From positions 71,857-135,856 of the forward strand of contig JAAUZC010000015.1 in the NCBI GenBank assembly GCA_014804795.1: a stretch of DNA of 64,000 bases. Direction: 5' to 3'. The position numbers and the translations under genes are program-made. Shown in pieces: positions 40,944 through 50,887 of this stretch; position 1 is the stretch's first letter, and every line of letters starts with the position of its first letter. This stretch comes from Lachnospiraceae bacterium (GTDB taxonomy: Bacteria; Bacillota; Clostridia; Lachnospirales; Lachnospiraceae). Below the pieces are notes generated by a model that was not told the origin of the DNA, did not search any database, and worked only from the letters and a program-made list of their open reading frames with translations.

Positions 40944-43523
40944 TCATCCAGAAATTGCCAAATTATATTCTTTTTGCATCCTGCCGTTTTGATCAAACCG
41001 GTAGACGCCGCTTTCCAGCAGATAACTTTCGCCGTTTGAAAACATCACTTTTGCATTTGCAGAAAAGGGAACAGTGATCTTATACTCAAAGCCCTTCTTT
41101 TTGTCATAAGTCCATTCACTTTCATAAGTCCCAAACACCGATTCAAAGCTTCCCTTTACAAAAGAAAACCTCTTATCCGGCATTGGTCTTATGACCATTT
41201 TCACTTCTTCTCCCATAGAGGGATGAAAACCGCACATATAGCGATACATCCAGTCTGCAATGCTCCCATACGCGTAGTGGTTTAAGCTGTTCATCCCTGT
41301 TCCGGTGATCACCCCGTTATCATCCAGTGAATTCCAACGCTCCCATACGGTCGTAGCACCAAGATTTACCTCATAAAGCCAGCCCGGATATGTTTCATTC
41401 AACAGCAGGTCATACGCCAATGTGTTTAAGCCGCTTTCTGATAAAACAGGACATAAAACCGGTGTTCCGATAAAACCGGTATTCAGATGCCCGTCATTCT
41501 CCGCGAGCAGTCTTCTTAATTCCTGCGCCAGATATGTTTTACCTCCTTCCGGATATAGTCCGATGTACAGTAAAAACGCGCAAGCCGTTTGCGTTACAAT
41601 CGTATTTAATCTGCCGTCTTCAGTAAAATAGCACTTCAAAAAAGCCTGTCTGATACGTTCCGCCAACTCCCTGTACTCTTTTTCCTCCTCCAGGGCAAGC
41701 ACCGCCGCCGCTTTCGAGACTGTGAGTGCCGCCTGATAGTAACATGCAGACGCCAGAAAATCAGAATCTGTCATGCCGATAGGATTGTTGATATTTCCGT
41801 TATCTAACGCCAGCCAGTCACCCAAATGCCTGTCATTCTGCCACAAGTCCGGAATCTCATTTTCTTTTACTCTTCTCCTGATATATTCCACCCAGAGCTT
41901 CATCATCGGATACTGTTCTTTCAGCAGCCCTTTATCACCGTAATACTGATATAATATCCACGGCATGCCCGTTGCCACATCGCCCCAGATACAGGCACCC
42001 CCATCCAGATAAAACGGGTTGGTATTTTCCCTTACAGGCACTTTGGGTCTTGGTGCAAAAAACGGGACCGCTCCGTTTAACAGCTTTTGCTCTTCATATA
42101 AGGATTTTGCATAGTGTCTGAAAAACGCGCTGCTGTCCATATGAAAGCATGCCGTATTTGCAAAAATATTTACATCCCCGGTCCACCCCATACGCTCATC
42201 CCTTTGAGGGCAGTCCGTAGGAATATCCAGAAAATTGCACTTCTGGGAACGAACCGTATTAGAGAACAACTGATTTATCTTTTCATTTGAGGTTTCAATC
42301 TTTCCTGTCTCCTCTATGTCGGACATCAGTCTGTATGCTTTATAAGAAAGCTTCTGATCACTTTTAAGCCCCTCCACCTTCACATACCGAAAACCATAAT
42401 AGGTAAAATGCGGCCGCACCGTCTTTTTTCTCCCATCAGAGATATACACAAACTCCGCCTTTGCCGTTCTCAGATTATCCCGGTAAAAATTCCCGCTTTG
42501 TAATATTTCACCGTACTGCAGTCTGATTTTCTGTCCTTCTTCCAGTTCGCCTTCAAACTCCACCCATCCGGTGATACTCTCTCCAAAATCAAGCAGCAGA
42601 TATCCATCCTTATGATTGGTTTCTGATAACGGGAGGAATTCCTCTACCTTGCGGATGGGCGGATTTGTTCTTTCTGTCAGAAGTGACCGGTCATCCTCCA
42701 AAACCATCGTCTCAAGCGTCTCTGCTTTTACTCTGTCATCCTGATATTCTCCGTCGTAAATCCCGTTTTCGCCTACGCAGCTCGCGTAAGCCTTCCATTT
42801 TTCATCTGTCAGGATTTTTACTGTTTCACCGGACATATCCTCCAGATAAATTTCTGCGATGCACTTTTTCTGTTCTCCATAAAGGTCAAAATACACATCA
42901 TCAAAGCCGAATCTTCCCTTATACCATCCTTCTCCCAGAAGAATACTGATACGATTATCCCCTTCCAGAAGCATCCCGGTAATATCAAATGTCTGATATT
43001 CCATCCGCATATCATAAGAGTGATAACCGGGCAGCAGATACTCATCCCCTGCTTTCTTTTCATTGATCTCCACTTCATAGAGACCGGCTCCGAATATGTA
43101 GAGTCTGGCATTTTTCACAGGACTTACAAGCTGAAAATCCCGATATAAGATTGGCATTTTCTCCTTATTCTCCTCTGTTCCGATAAAATGCGCTTCCCAC
43201 GGTTCTTTACATTTTGCCGTTTCAAACCAGGCAGTCTGACTTTCCGCGCTTTCCCCGTTCCCGTTTTTGGTCATGACTTTCCAGAAGTATCGTGTCCTCG
43301 GTTTCAGGTTCATATCTACATTGATCTGGCACTGCCGGAAATTACACATGACACCGCTGTCATAGACCGGCGCATCCATAGTTTCCTTTTCGGAAATAAC
43401 CACCCGTACCTGCGGTAAAGCCTGTGCTTTTGCCTCTATTACTCTCCACGATAAGGTCAGATATGAAAAATCATATCCAAGCGGATTTTTCAAATGATTC
43501 ACTCTCAAATGCACAATTTTCAT
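40944..43523 (-). CDS. Alpha-L-rhamnosidase, GH78 family
   Basis: An 859-residue GH78 enzyme without signal peptide, so it acts on imported rhamnosides. N-terminal beta-sandwich modules (1-360, e.g. YLLPGYHSYDMRMEYQTFDI and ILLGEGWYKGR) precede the alpha/alpha-barrel. The catalytic motif is DCPQRDERMGWTGDVNIF, containing the general-acid Asp/Glu pocket; TVWERWNSL holds the conserved Trp-Glu. The end is a C-terminal sandwich. ATG 43523 with AAGGAGCAGTT is preferred; the frame is open 14 codons further. Last gene of the operon, 16 bases after the GH3 stop. Confidence 0.94.
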   Translation of the reverse strand: MKIVHLRVNHLKNPLGYDFSYLTLSWRVIEAKAQALPQVRVVISEKETMDAPVYDSGVMCNFRQCQINVDMNLKPRTRYFWKVMTKNGNGESAESQTAWFETAKCKEPWEAHFIGTEENKEKMPILYRDFQLVSPVKNARLYIFGAGLYEVEINEKKAGDEYLLPGYHSYDMRMEYQTFDITGMLLEGDNRISILLGEGWYKGRFGFDDVYFDLYGEQKKCIAEIYLEDMSGETVKILTDEKWKAYASCVGENGIYDGEYQDDRVKAETLETMVLEDDRSLLTERTNPPIRKVEEFLPLSETNHKDGYLLLDFGESITGWVEFEGELEEGQKIRLQYGEILQSGNFYRDNLRTAKAEFVYISDGRKKTVRPHFTYYGFRYVKVEGLKSDQKLSYKAYRLMSDIEETGKIETSNEKINQLFSNTVRSQKCNFLDIPTDCPQRDERMGWTGDVNIFANTACFHMDSSAFFRHYAKSLYEEQKLLNGAVPFFAPRPKVPVRENTNPFYLDGGACIWGDVATGMPWILYQYYGDKGLLKEQYPMMKLWVEYIRRRVKENEIPDLWQNDRHLGDWLALDNGNINNPIGMTDSDFLASACYYQAALTVSKAAAVLALEEEKEYRELAERIRQAFLKCYFTEDGRLNTIVTQTACAFLLYIGLYPEGGKTYLAQELRRLLAENDGHLNTGFIGTPVLCPVLSESGLNTLAYDLLLNETYPGWLYEVNLGATTVWERWNSLDDNGVITGTGMNSLNHYAYGSIADWMYRYMCGFHPSMGEEVKMVIRPMPDKRFSFVKGSFESVFGTYESEWTYDKKKGFEYKITVPFSANAKVMFSNGESYLLESGVYRFDQNGRMQKEYNLAISG

Positions 43524-43539
43524 AACTGCTCCTTTTTTG

Positions 43540-45222
43540 TCAATACGTAAGCTCAACTCTTCCACAGAACGGATCCACGGGACTTTTCCCCTTAAATGAA
43601 CTTTCTCCGGTTATTTTCTTCACTGCCTCTTCCAATACATATTCATTATTGGAATAACAGTTAATATAGGTTTTCACCATGGGCACATCCAGCAGATGAT
43701 AAGGATTTGCCACACTGATAAACAAAACCGGAACCTCATTTGCAAACCAGGGCACATTGTTCCCCTGTCCCCAGAAAGTATACCAGTTCAGCCTGTTCGT
43801 TGTTTTATTGCTGGCATTTTCCACATTTCCGATGTAAATAACCATGTCATACTTTTTCTTAAAGTCCCCTACATTGTCCACGCCCATCTCAAAATTCTCT
43901 TTTTCATAAACCGAAACCTGAAAATCTCTCTTTTCCAGTTCTTCTCTCACTTTTCCGATCACTCTGTCGTTGGACGGAAAATCTCCGAGTATTTCCAGCA
44001 GTACACGCGGATACTTTTCTGCATTGACCGGAAGAAGATTCGCGGTGTCCTTCACCAGTGTTATGGAAGCATCCGCAAGCTCCTTAGCCCATTCCACATG
44101 CTGTCCGTTTTTTAACACGGAAAGCTGCTCTCTGTCCGGAACCAGTGCTCCTTTCAGCTTTTTTTCATGAAGCTTCAATGCGGCTTTCAATGCCAGTATC
44201 CTGCGGTTTGCGTCCAAAAGCCTTTTTTCCGACAGAAGTCCGTTTTGATAACCATCCATCATAAAACGATAGTCTTCCGCCAGATCCTTATTAAACAAAA
44301 TCATATCGCAGCCGTTTTCGATAGCCAACGGCACGGATTTTTCTCTTTCCATCGCAGCGCAGAAGCCTACCATAGGCGTTGCATCCGTGATGACCAACCC
44401 GTTAAAGCCAAGTTTTTCACGCAGCAGATTCTTTAACAGTTCCTTAGATAAAGAAGCCGGAATGACTGTATTTTTTGTTTCGGGATTAAAGTACTCCTGA
44501 TAAGCAGGCATTGCAATATGCCCCGCCATCACTGTTAATGCCCCGTCATCGATCAGTTTTTTATAAATACTTCCGTAAGTCCTGTCCCATTCTTCCATGG
44601 ACAGGCTGTTTACGGACGTCAATAAATGCTGATCTCTCTCATCTATACCGTCGCCTGGGAAATGCTTGATGGATACCGCTACATCGCATTCTTTTGCCGC
44701 GCGCATATACTCTTTTGCATATTCACAGACTGTCTCCGGATCATCACCGTAAGTTCTCACATTTGTAATGGGATTATGGTAATTTCTGTCTACATCGACC
44801 ACCGGCGCAAAAGCCCAGTTGATGCCAAGTGCTTTTGCTTCTGTGCAGGCAATTTTTCCGAGCCGGTAGGCATATTTTTTATCTCCTGCCGCTGCACAGG
44901 CCATCTGTTTTCCATAAGGTGTTCCGTCTGTTGCCGCACCGTCCCCGCCGGCTTCGAGATTGGACGGTATCAAAAGGGGAATCCGGGAATGATCCTGTGC
45001 GTAGGCGAAAGTATTTCTCATCTCTTCACCTGCGCCATCCCTGAAGAACAGCCCTCCTATATGAAAACCTAACAGCATATTTAAATATTCCGGCTCTGTC
45101 GAATAACCGATCGGACAGAAGAGATGCCCTATTTTTTCTTCCAACGTCATTTTTTCCAGAGTTTTCTCCACCCAGGCAATGTCCACATCATCTAAATAAA
45201 AGGGATTTTTTTTCAAATCCAT
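43540..45222 (-). CDS. GH3 family glycoside hydrolase (NagZ-like)
   Basis: A 560-residue intracellular GH3 enzyme, beta-N-acetylhexosaminidase or beta-glucosidase. KHFPGDGIDERDQH matches the NagZ active-site loop KHFPGxGxxxxDxH with the Asp-His acid/base pair, VITDATPM holds the nucleophile Asp, and FAPVVDV is the usual barrel motif. NagZ-like enzymes are about 340 residues; here a C-terminal alpha/beta domain (from about 385) is added, as in longer GH3s. No signal peptide. ATG 45222 is preferred (GGGAAC upstream); a GTG at 45237 sits too close to AAAGG. Position between beta-phosphoglucomutase and GH78 suggests stepwise trimming of an imported rhamnosylated glycan. Confidence 0.9.
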   Translation of the reverse strand: MDLKKNPFYLDDVDIAWVEKTLEKMTLEEKIGHLFCPIGYSTEPEYLNMLLGFHIGGLFFRDGAGEEMRNTFAYAQDHSRIPLLIPSNLEAGGDGAATDGTPYGKQMACAAAGDKKYAYRLGKIACTEAKALGINWAFAPVVDVDRNYHNPITNVRTYGDDPETVCEYAKEYMRAAKECDVAVSIKHFPGDGIDERDQHLLTSVNSLSMEEWDRTYGSIYKKLIDDGALTVMAGHIAMPAYQEYFNPETKNTVIPASLSKELLKNLLREKLGFNGLVITDATPMVGFCAAMEREKSVPLAIENGCDMILFNKDLAEDYRFMMDGYQNGLLSEKRLLDANRRILALKAALKLHEKKLKGALVPDREQLSVLKNGQHVEWAKELADASITLVKDTANLLPVNAEKYPRVLLEILGDFPSNDRVIGKVREELEKRDFQVSVYEKENFEMGVDNVGDFKKKYDMVIYIGNVENASNKTTNRLNWYTFWGQGNNVPWFANEVPVLFISVANPYHLLDVPMVKTYINCYSNNEYVLEEAVKKITGESSFKGKSPVDPFCGRVELTY

Positions 45223-45267
45223 GTTTTGTTCCCACACCTTTCTTATATTTTAAAATCAGTCAAAGAT

Positions 45268-45924
45268 TTACATCCCTGACTGATTCTCTTTCACAATTTT
45301 CAGCAGGTCACTAAAGGAATTCATACTGTAAGTTACTTCCCTGCAGGCGGCCGCTTCTCCTAACCCTGCACTGTCAAAACCTCCTCTTCCCGCCGCTATG
45401 ACCCCCGCTTTTGCATCCTCAACTACAAGGCACTGCTGCGGCTTTTTCTGTAAAAACTCCGCCGCTTTCAAAAACACTTCCGGATCCGGTTTTGATCTCG
45501 AAATATTGGTGCCGTCGCTGATTGCGTCAAAATAATGGTCCAATCCCAGTCTTTCCAATATAAATTTCGTATTTTTACTGGAAGAACCGATCGCAAGCTG
45601 AAACCCTGACTCCCGCAGTGTATCGAGTGTTTCTTTTACTTCTTTAGAAAGATCGTTCTTTGTCATTTTTCCCAACAGCTTCACGTAAGTTTTATTCTTT
45701 TTTTCCGCAAGTGCAAACTTTTCCTCTTCTGAAAGCGCCTTATCATACTTTTCCAGTATGATCTCAAGGCTCTCCATGCGGCTGACCCCTCTTAAGCGGT
45801 TATTGATCTTCTCGTCAAAATATATGCCCAACTCATCCGCCATTTCTTTCCATGCCAGATAATGATATTTGTCCGTAAAACAAATGACTCCGTCCAAGTC
45901 AAAAATAACTGCCTGATACTTCAT
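45268..45924 (-). CDS. pgmB: Beta-phosphoglucomutase (HAD family)
   Basis: A 218-residue HAD phosphomutase converting beta-glucose 1-phosphate to glucose 6-phosphate. VIFDLDGVICFTDKYHYLAWK carries the nucleophile Asp and acid/base Asp, LRGVSRMESL is the cap specificity loop typical of beta-PGM, GSSSKN and the final VVEDAKAGVIAA supply the other motifs. ATG 45924 has GGAGGGCGAG upstream. beta-PGM usually works with a glycoside phosphorylase; none is encoded here, which is odd, unless one lies elsewhere. Confidence 0.92.
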   Translation of the reverse strand: MKYQAVIFDLDGVICFTDKYHYLAWKEMADELGIYFDEKINNRLRGVSRMESLEIILEKYDKALSEEEKFALAEKKNKTYVKLLGKMTKNDLSKEVKETLDTLRESGFQLAIGSSSKNTKFILERLGLDHYFDAISDGTNISRSKPDPEVFLKAAEFLQKKPQQCLVVEDAKAGVIAAGRGGFDSAGLGEAAACREVTYSMNSFSDLLKIVKENQSGM

Positions 45925-45941
45925 CTCGCCCTCCATGCTTC

Positions 45942-46937
45942 CTACTGTACTTTCCCTTTTACAAATTTTTTCAGCATGACAAGCTCTATGATCTTATTTT
46001 CGTTATTCAGATAAATTAAGAATCCGACTAAAATAAGCGCTGTCACAATCTGCTGAACAGAAGCATCTATATTTAAACGCGCATACATCAGGGAGATGAA
46101 AGCTGTTGTTACCGCACCTAACAGATATCCCGCTTTTTCATTGCAGAATCTTCCGATAAACCCGCCGATGAACATTGGCAGAAAAGCGGTAAACATTACT
46201 CCGATCGAGCCAAAATTGAGCGCCATCTGTATCGTTCCCGTATTGGTTGCACTGATAAATCCCACAACTCCCATTAACGCCCCGGCTATGGTATAACATC
46301 CCACTGCATTCGGAATCTCCTTGATACCTGTGTTAACCGATACTTTCTGCCCTGATAATAACGCTTTATAGTCATAGCCAAACTGCGTATAATCAAAGAT
46401 AAAAATAAAGATAACCAGTCCGAATATGATCACAAGCGCATAGTTAAGAACACTGGGGAAACTGGTCAATTCCCCGTTTGCCACAAAGGAAACTCCGTAT
46501 CCTTTTGTAATTGCAAAGGCAAGGCCTTCATAAAACAGTGCCACGCCGAGGGATACTATGATCGGCGGCAGCTTTACGATCACATAAACCGCTCCTGATA
46601 TCATGCCAAGCAGTGCGCCGGACACAATGGAAATAAGCAGCATTACTATGGTCGGAAGCCCCATTGCAATACATATAGATGCGCTGATCACTGATGACAG
46701 CAATGATACTGATCCGATGGAAAAATCAAATCTTCCACTGTTTAAATTTAAGGACAGCGCAAAAGTAGTAAGCATCACAGACGCCGCTGCCCTGAAAAAC
46801 AAAATCCAGTTTCCTTCTGTTTCAAATAATTTCACTCCCTGGGAAGCACAAAGTATGACCATGATCAGAAGCGTCGCTGTGGGAATTCCTGCTATTCCCG
46901 CTATTTTCTTAAAAATATTACTATTATTTGTTTTCAT
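45942..46937 (-). CDS. Sugar ABC transporter permease (RbsC-like), second permease
   Basis: A 331-residue membrane protein with about nine spans, family BPD_transp_2 (RbsC/RhaP-type). Conserved parts are ALSLNLNSGRFDFSIGSVSLLSS, where RbsC has GGIDLSVGS, and GGFIGRFCNEKAGYLLGA. AAGGGTTGATAAT precedes ATG 46937. It lies after the binding-protein gene, separated by an 84-base gap with a strong hairpin. Two different permeases in the operon imply a heterodimer. Confidence 0.9.
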   Translation of the reverse strand: MKTNNSNIFKKIAGIAGIPTATLLIMVILCASQGVKLFETEGNWILFFRAAASVMLTTFALSLNLNSGRFDFSIGSVSLLSSVISASICIAMGLPTIVMLLISIVSGALLGMISGAVYVIVKLPPIIVSLGVALFYEGLAFAITKGYGVSFVANGELTSFPSVLNYALVIIFGLVIFIFIFDYTQFGYDYKALLSGQKVSVNTGIKEIPNAVGCYTIAGALMGVVGFISATNTGTIQMALNFGSIGVMFTAFLPMFIGGFIGRFCNEKAGYLLGAVTTAFISLMYARLNIDASVQQIVTALILVGFLIYLNNENKIIELVMLKKFVKGKVQ

Positions 46938-46975
46938 ATTATCAACCCTTTTTGTCTGTATGCCGGGCTGCCGGA

Positions 46976-46991
46976 CGGGGGAAATCCCCCG
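46976..46991 (-). other. GC-rich hairpin between binding protein and second permease genes
   Basis: CGGGGG and CCCCCG close a 4-base loop. Such hairpins behind a binding-protein gene often raise its mRNA level over that of the downstream permease; no U-tract, so full termination is unlikely. Confidence 0.5.
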
Positions 46992-47021
46992 CCTTTTGAC
47001 CCAATTTTCCTTTTATTTCTC

Positions 47022-48296
47022 TTAGTTCATTCCCTGAATTTCCTCAAAGCTGTATGCATTTACAAACTGTTCGAATTCTGCATAGTCAGCTGTGAGCAGT
47101 GTATCCAGTAATTCTTTTGTATAAGCAGGTGATTCCACGCTGCTGTCCACTGCATAGTATGTATTGAAATCATCTGCACTTTCTGCAATCCAGTAACCCT
47201 GGCTTAATGCAAGTGCATTTCCGTCTGCTGTGCGGATCGGAGAACCTAATGCTGCTCTGTAAGTTGCGATAAATACCGGTCCGATGCTTGCGGAGAATTT
47301 TCCTGCAAGGTAATCTAACATTCCTGCTTCCATCGCTTCACCGTAACTGCTCGCATAAGCATCTACACTGGCAATCTTCACATCTGTTCCTGCGATCGCT
47401 GTTCCGAAGAAATCAGAACCGTTGCCTACTGCAAGGATTACCTGAAGATCAGGAGTCTGTGCCATCTGCGCGCATTTTCCGAACCATGCGTCATCCATGT
47501 CGTATCCGCCTACATAACCCATAACATTCACTGTTCCGATCTCGCCTGTTGTCACTTCACCGTCTGCAAAGATCTGGCCGATAATAGCGCCCGCATCGGA
47601 TGCGCCTTTATAGTTTGCTCCTTCGCCGCCTGCTTCCACCATAGCTGTCAGCATACCTGCTGCACGGTAGATGTGCATCTCTGTGTAATAAGGGATTGCT
47701 CCGCCAAAGATTGCAAAGTTTGTCATACCCTGATCAAGATAATGCTTTGCCATCTGATAACCGGTCTCAAACTCTACATCGAGAGAGGGTCCGATCGCGC
47801 CTACATAGTACTCATAGCCTTTGTAGGTTTCATATTCTTCTTCCGTCAGAGTTCCTGTTGCCACTGCGTAATACACGCCGGCTCCGTCGCACTGCTCGAG
47901 CTGTGCCGCTCTGTCGAAAGATGAGAATGAAATGATCGCTTTACAGTTATTTGTAATAAATGTATCGATAGCTGATGTCTCGCCTGCCGCATCGTTAAGT
48001 TCGTCGGAATAGATCATCTCCACATTGTACTGTTTCTGAATGTACTCCGTATAATAGTTACGGAATGCAAGCGCCTCTGCTGAGGTCGCGTCTGATACAA
48101 GGATACCGATCTTTACGGTTTTGCTCATATCAAGATCTGCTGCCGCCTCTGTTTCCGGCTGCGCTTCTTCCCCTGTAGTTTCTGTCTGCACGCCTGTTTC
48201 ACTTTCTGTCTCATTTGTTCCCTGATCGCTGCCGCATCCTGTCAGTACGGATACTGTCATGGCTGCTGTCAGCAATAATGCCCAAAACTTCTTCAT
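47022..48296 (-). CDS. Sugar ABC transporter substrate-binding lipoprotein
   Basis: A 424-residue exported lipoprotein. The signal peptide ends in the lipobox VLTGC (Cys21), followed by an acidic Thr/Glu linker to about residue 55. The binding domain starts TVKIGILVSDATSAEALAFR and has the type I periplasmic binding fold (two Rossmann-like lobes), close in look to DUF3798 or Peripla_BP_4 proteins; it is divergent from RbsB. Placed between two permease genes, which is unusual. GGAGGAAATATCC lies before ATG 48296. Ligand unknown; the hydrolases downstream point to a rhamnose- or glucose-containing oligosaccharide. Confidence 0.88.
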   Translation of the reverse strand: MKKFWALLLTAAMTVSVLTGCGSDQGTNETESETGVQTETTGEEAQPETEAAADLDMSKTVKIGILVSDATSAEALAFRNYYTEYIQKQYNVEMIYSDELNDAAGETSAIDTFITNNCKAIISFSSFDRAAQLEQCDGAGVYYAVATGTLTEEEYETYKGYEYYVGAIGPSLDVEFETGYQMAKHYLDQGMTNFAIFGGAIPYYTEMHIYRAAGMLTAMVEAGGEGANYKGASDAGAIIGQIFADGEVTTGEIGTVNVMGYVGGYDMDDAWFGKCAQMAQTPDLQVILAVGNGSDFFGTAIAGTDVKIASVDAYASSYGEAMEAGMLDYLAGKFSASIGPVFIATYRAALGSPIRTADGNALALSQGYWIAESADDFNTYYAVDSSVESPAYTKELLDTLLTADYAEFEQFVNAYSFEEIQGMN

Positions 48297-48381
48297 TGGA
48301 TATTTCCTCCTTCATTTTTTGTGTTTTGTATATTAAGTGTTTCCACCAAATACCGTTTCGCTGCTGCCCCGTTTTCTTATC

Positions 48382-49341
48382 TTATCTCGGCAGCATCTTT
48401 CCTCTCTGGTCGCTGGTTGCCAGAAATACTACCAGAATAAATATTGCCGCCTTTACCATCTGTCCGATTCCGGAATTCAGATTGAACATCACCATGATCT
48501 GGCTGAGCAGAGTCATGGAAAAAGCTCCTACAACTGCCGCATAGATCTTACTTCTTGCACCGCCTGATACCGGCATACCGCCAAACACAATGGCGATGAT
48601 AACATCCATACCTACACTGGAAGCAGTATTTTTCGTCAGGGTAGGTGCATAAATGATGGAAAGGAATGCGCCAAGTCCTACGCCGATTCCCGACATTGCA
48701 AATGCAATGATCGCCATCTTCTTCTCTTTAATACCGCTCAGCTTCGCACAGACAGGATTTCCTCCCTGAAATTTCTGCATTCTTCCTATTTTGGTAAAGC
48801 TGAAAATAAACATACTGATCAGGAAAAACAGCAGTAAAACCACGATCTTAAAAGGTGTGTTATTAAGTCCTTTCACCGCCGCTGCCGGAACTGCTATTTC
48901 AGAACCGGTTCCGTTTATCCTGATAAGCACCAGAACCAATGCATTTAACACACTTAACATTGCTATGGTCGTAACAAATACCGGCAAATTGAATACCGAG
49001 GCAAGCACGGAATTAAACAACCCGATCAGCACCGCTACGCCGATACAGACCAATGTCATAACGAAAATTCTCTCCGTCTTGTTGTATACCATACCGCCGA
49101 TCAGTGCGCTGACTGCTACAGATGCGCCAAGGCTGATATCAAATGACCCAAGCGTATAAATAAAAATCGCCCCTGTGGCAACAACCGCTACCACCACAGA
49201 CTGATTGATGATACTTTTCAGTCCATAAGAAATATTGATGTCCTGTATCGTCCCCAAAACCAGAAATGCAATAAATAATGCAAGCAGTCCAAACAGGGGT
49301 GTTAAATTCATTAAGTATTTTTTTATTTGATTCTTATTCAT
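48382..49341 (-). CDS. Sugar ABC transporter permease (RbsC-like), first permease
   Basis: A 319-residue BPD_transp_2 permease with about nine spans. TLGSFDISLGASVAVSALIGGMVY is the equivalent of the RbsC GGIDLSVGS motif, and GMDVIIAIVFGGMPVSGGARSKIYAA the conserved cytoplasmic loop that contacts the ATPase. GGGGGGAAAGAG before ATG 49341, 12 bases after the ATPase gene. Pairs with the permease at 45942. Confidence 0.92.
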   Translation of the reverse strand: MNKNQIKKYLMNLTPLFGLLALFIAFLVLGTIQDINISYGLKSIINQSVVVAVVATGAIFIYTLGSFDISLGASVAVSALIGGMVYNKTERIFVMTLVCIGVAVLIGLFNSVLASVFNLPVFVTTIAMLSVLNALVLVLIRINGTGSEIAVPAAAVKGLNNTPFKIVVLLLFFLISMFIFSFTKIGRMQKFQGGNPVCAKLSGIKEKKMAIIAFAMSGIGVGLGAFLSIIYAPTLTKNTASSVGMDVIIAIVFGGMPVSGGARSKIYAAVVGAFSMTLLSQIMVMFNLNSGIGQMVKAAIFILVVFLATSDQRGKMLPR

Positions 49342-49353
49342 TCTCTTTCCCCC

Positions 49354-50853
49354 CTAAATCATGTACTGTATGATATCTGATTCACTCAGTGAACTGCTTC
49401 TTGGAAATTCCTTTTTAATTTCTCCGTCTTTCATGACGATCAGGCGATCTGCCATTCCGATCAGCTCTGTCATTTCCTCGGATATGATCACAATAGATTT
49501 TCCTTCTTTCTTCATCCGGTACATCAACTGATACATTGCCTGTTTCACACCAATGTCAACCCCTCTGGTCGGGCAGTCAAGAATCAGGATCTCGCTCCCT
49601 CTTCCTATCCATTTACCGAAAACGACTTTCTGTTTATTTCCTCCGGACAATGCCGATACATATTGATTCATTTCCGCACATTTTACACTTAAATCTTCAA
49701 TCTGTTTTTGCACATATTTCTTTTCTTTTGCCGGAGAAACCAAGAAATTATGAAATGCAAAGCAGTTAAACCCGCCAATTGCAATATTGTCCCGGATACT
49801 GGCGTTTAAGGAAAGCGACTCCGTATCTCTGTCTTTCGCCGCATATCCGATCTGCTCTTTCATGGCATCCTCTTCATCCTTAAGTTCTCTGCCCTTTATC
49901 AGCACTTTCCCGGAAGCAGACTTGCATGCCCCGAACAGCACTTTCCCGAGTGTGTGCATTCCACAGTGGGAAAGACCGCCGACTCCGAGAATCTCTCCTT
50001 TATGTATCTGCAGGTTAAAGTCCTTCAGCTGATCGCCCAGGTTGACATCCTGCATCTCCATAACAACTTCATCGCCAAAGCTTCCGTCAAAATCACTGCG
50101 GTAGTAATCTCCCTGCATTTCTCTTCCGATCATACTTGTCTTGATCAGTTCCTCATCAAACTCTTCCTTGTCGAAAGTCACGATAATCTTTCCGTCCCGT
50201 AGTACGGTAAGGGCGTCGCAGACATTCATGATCTCATCCAGATCATGGGAAATAAATACGACCGCTTTATTTTCCTCTTTCATCTGTTCCATGATTTTAT
50301 AAATAATATCCCGCCCGATCTGGGATAATGCCGTAGTCGTTTCGTCTACTACTAAGACCTCCGGTTTCTTGGCCATGATCCTGGCAATCTCAATCAGTTT
50401 TCTGTCCTGCATATCCAATCTTGCGGTAATCTGGCCCGCATCTATATGAGAAGCGCCGATGTCATTCAATGCCTGCTGCCCCTGCGAGATCATTTCTTTT
50501 CGTTTGACAATTCCAAACGATTTAAACTTCTCCGTCTCTCCCAGGAAGATGTTTTCCGCAACCGAGATGCCCGGAACTGTCCCGTTTTCCTGAACAATCA
50601 TTCCTATTCCTTTTTCCAGTGCGAAAAGCATGGATGAGGGCTCCCATTTTTCTCCCCTGAAAAACATTTCACCGCGGTCTGCCCCCTGCATTCCTGATAT
50701 AATAGAAGTGACTGTGGATTTCCCTGAACCGTTTTCCCCTATCAGCCCCTGGATTTCTCCCCGTCTGACTTTAATGCTGACATTTTTCAATGCAACTGTG
50801 GAGCCAAACGTCTTGTCCATGTGCTTCACTTCAACAATTACTTCCTTTTCCAT
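49354..50853 (-). CDS. Sugar ABC transporter ATP-binding protein (RbsA-like, two ATPase domains)
   Basis: A 499-residue tandem ATPase. Domain 1 has Walker A GENGSGKST, signature-like LDMQDRKLIEIARIM and Walker B VLVVDETTTAL. Domain 2 has the degenerate Walker A usual in RbsA proteins (GVGGLSHCGMHTLGKVLFG), signature SGGNKQKVVFGKW and ILILDCPTRGVDIG. In most RbsA homologues that last motif reads DEPTRGVD, so the catalytic Glu of domain 2 is Cys here; domain 1 keeps its Glu. ATG 50853 follows GGAGGCCTGAC. First gene of the operon; start of the divergent AraC regulator is 268 bases away. Confidence 0.93.
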   Translation of the reverse strand: MEKEVIVEVKHMDKTFGSTVALKNVSIKVRRGEIQGLIGENGSGKSTVTSIISGMQGADRGEMFFRGEKWEPSSMLFALEKGIGMIVQENGTVPGISVAENIFLGETEKFKSFGIVKRKEMISQGQQALNDIGASHIDAGQITARLDMQDRKLIEIARIMAKKPEVLVVDETTTALSQIGRDIIYKIMEQMKEENKAVVFISHDLDEIMNVCDALTVLRDGKIIVTFDKEEFDEELIKTSMIGREMQGDYYRSDFDGSFGDEVVMEMQDVNLGDQLKDFNLQIHKGEILGVGGLSHCGMHTLGKVLFGACKSASGKVLIKGRELKDEEDAMKEQIGYAAKDRDTESLSLNASIRDNIAIGGFNCFAFHNFLVSPAKEKKYVQKQIEDLSVKCAEMNQYVSALSGGNKQKVVFGKWIGRGSEILILDCPTRGVDIGVKQAMYQLMYRMKKEGKSIVIISEEMTELIGMADRLIVMKDGEIKKEFPRSSSLSESDIIQYMI

Positions 50854-50887
50854 GTCAGGCCTCCTCTTCTTAACATGAGAATGGCTT

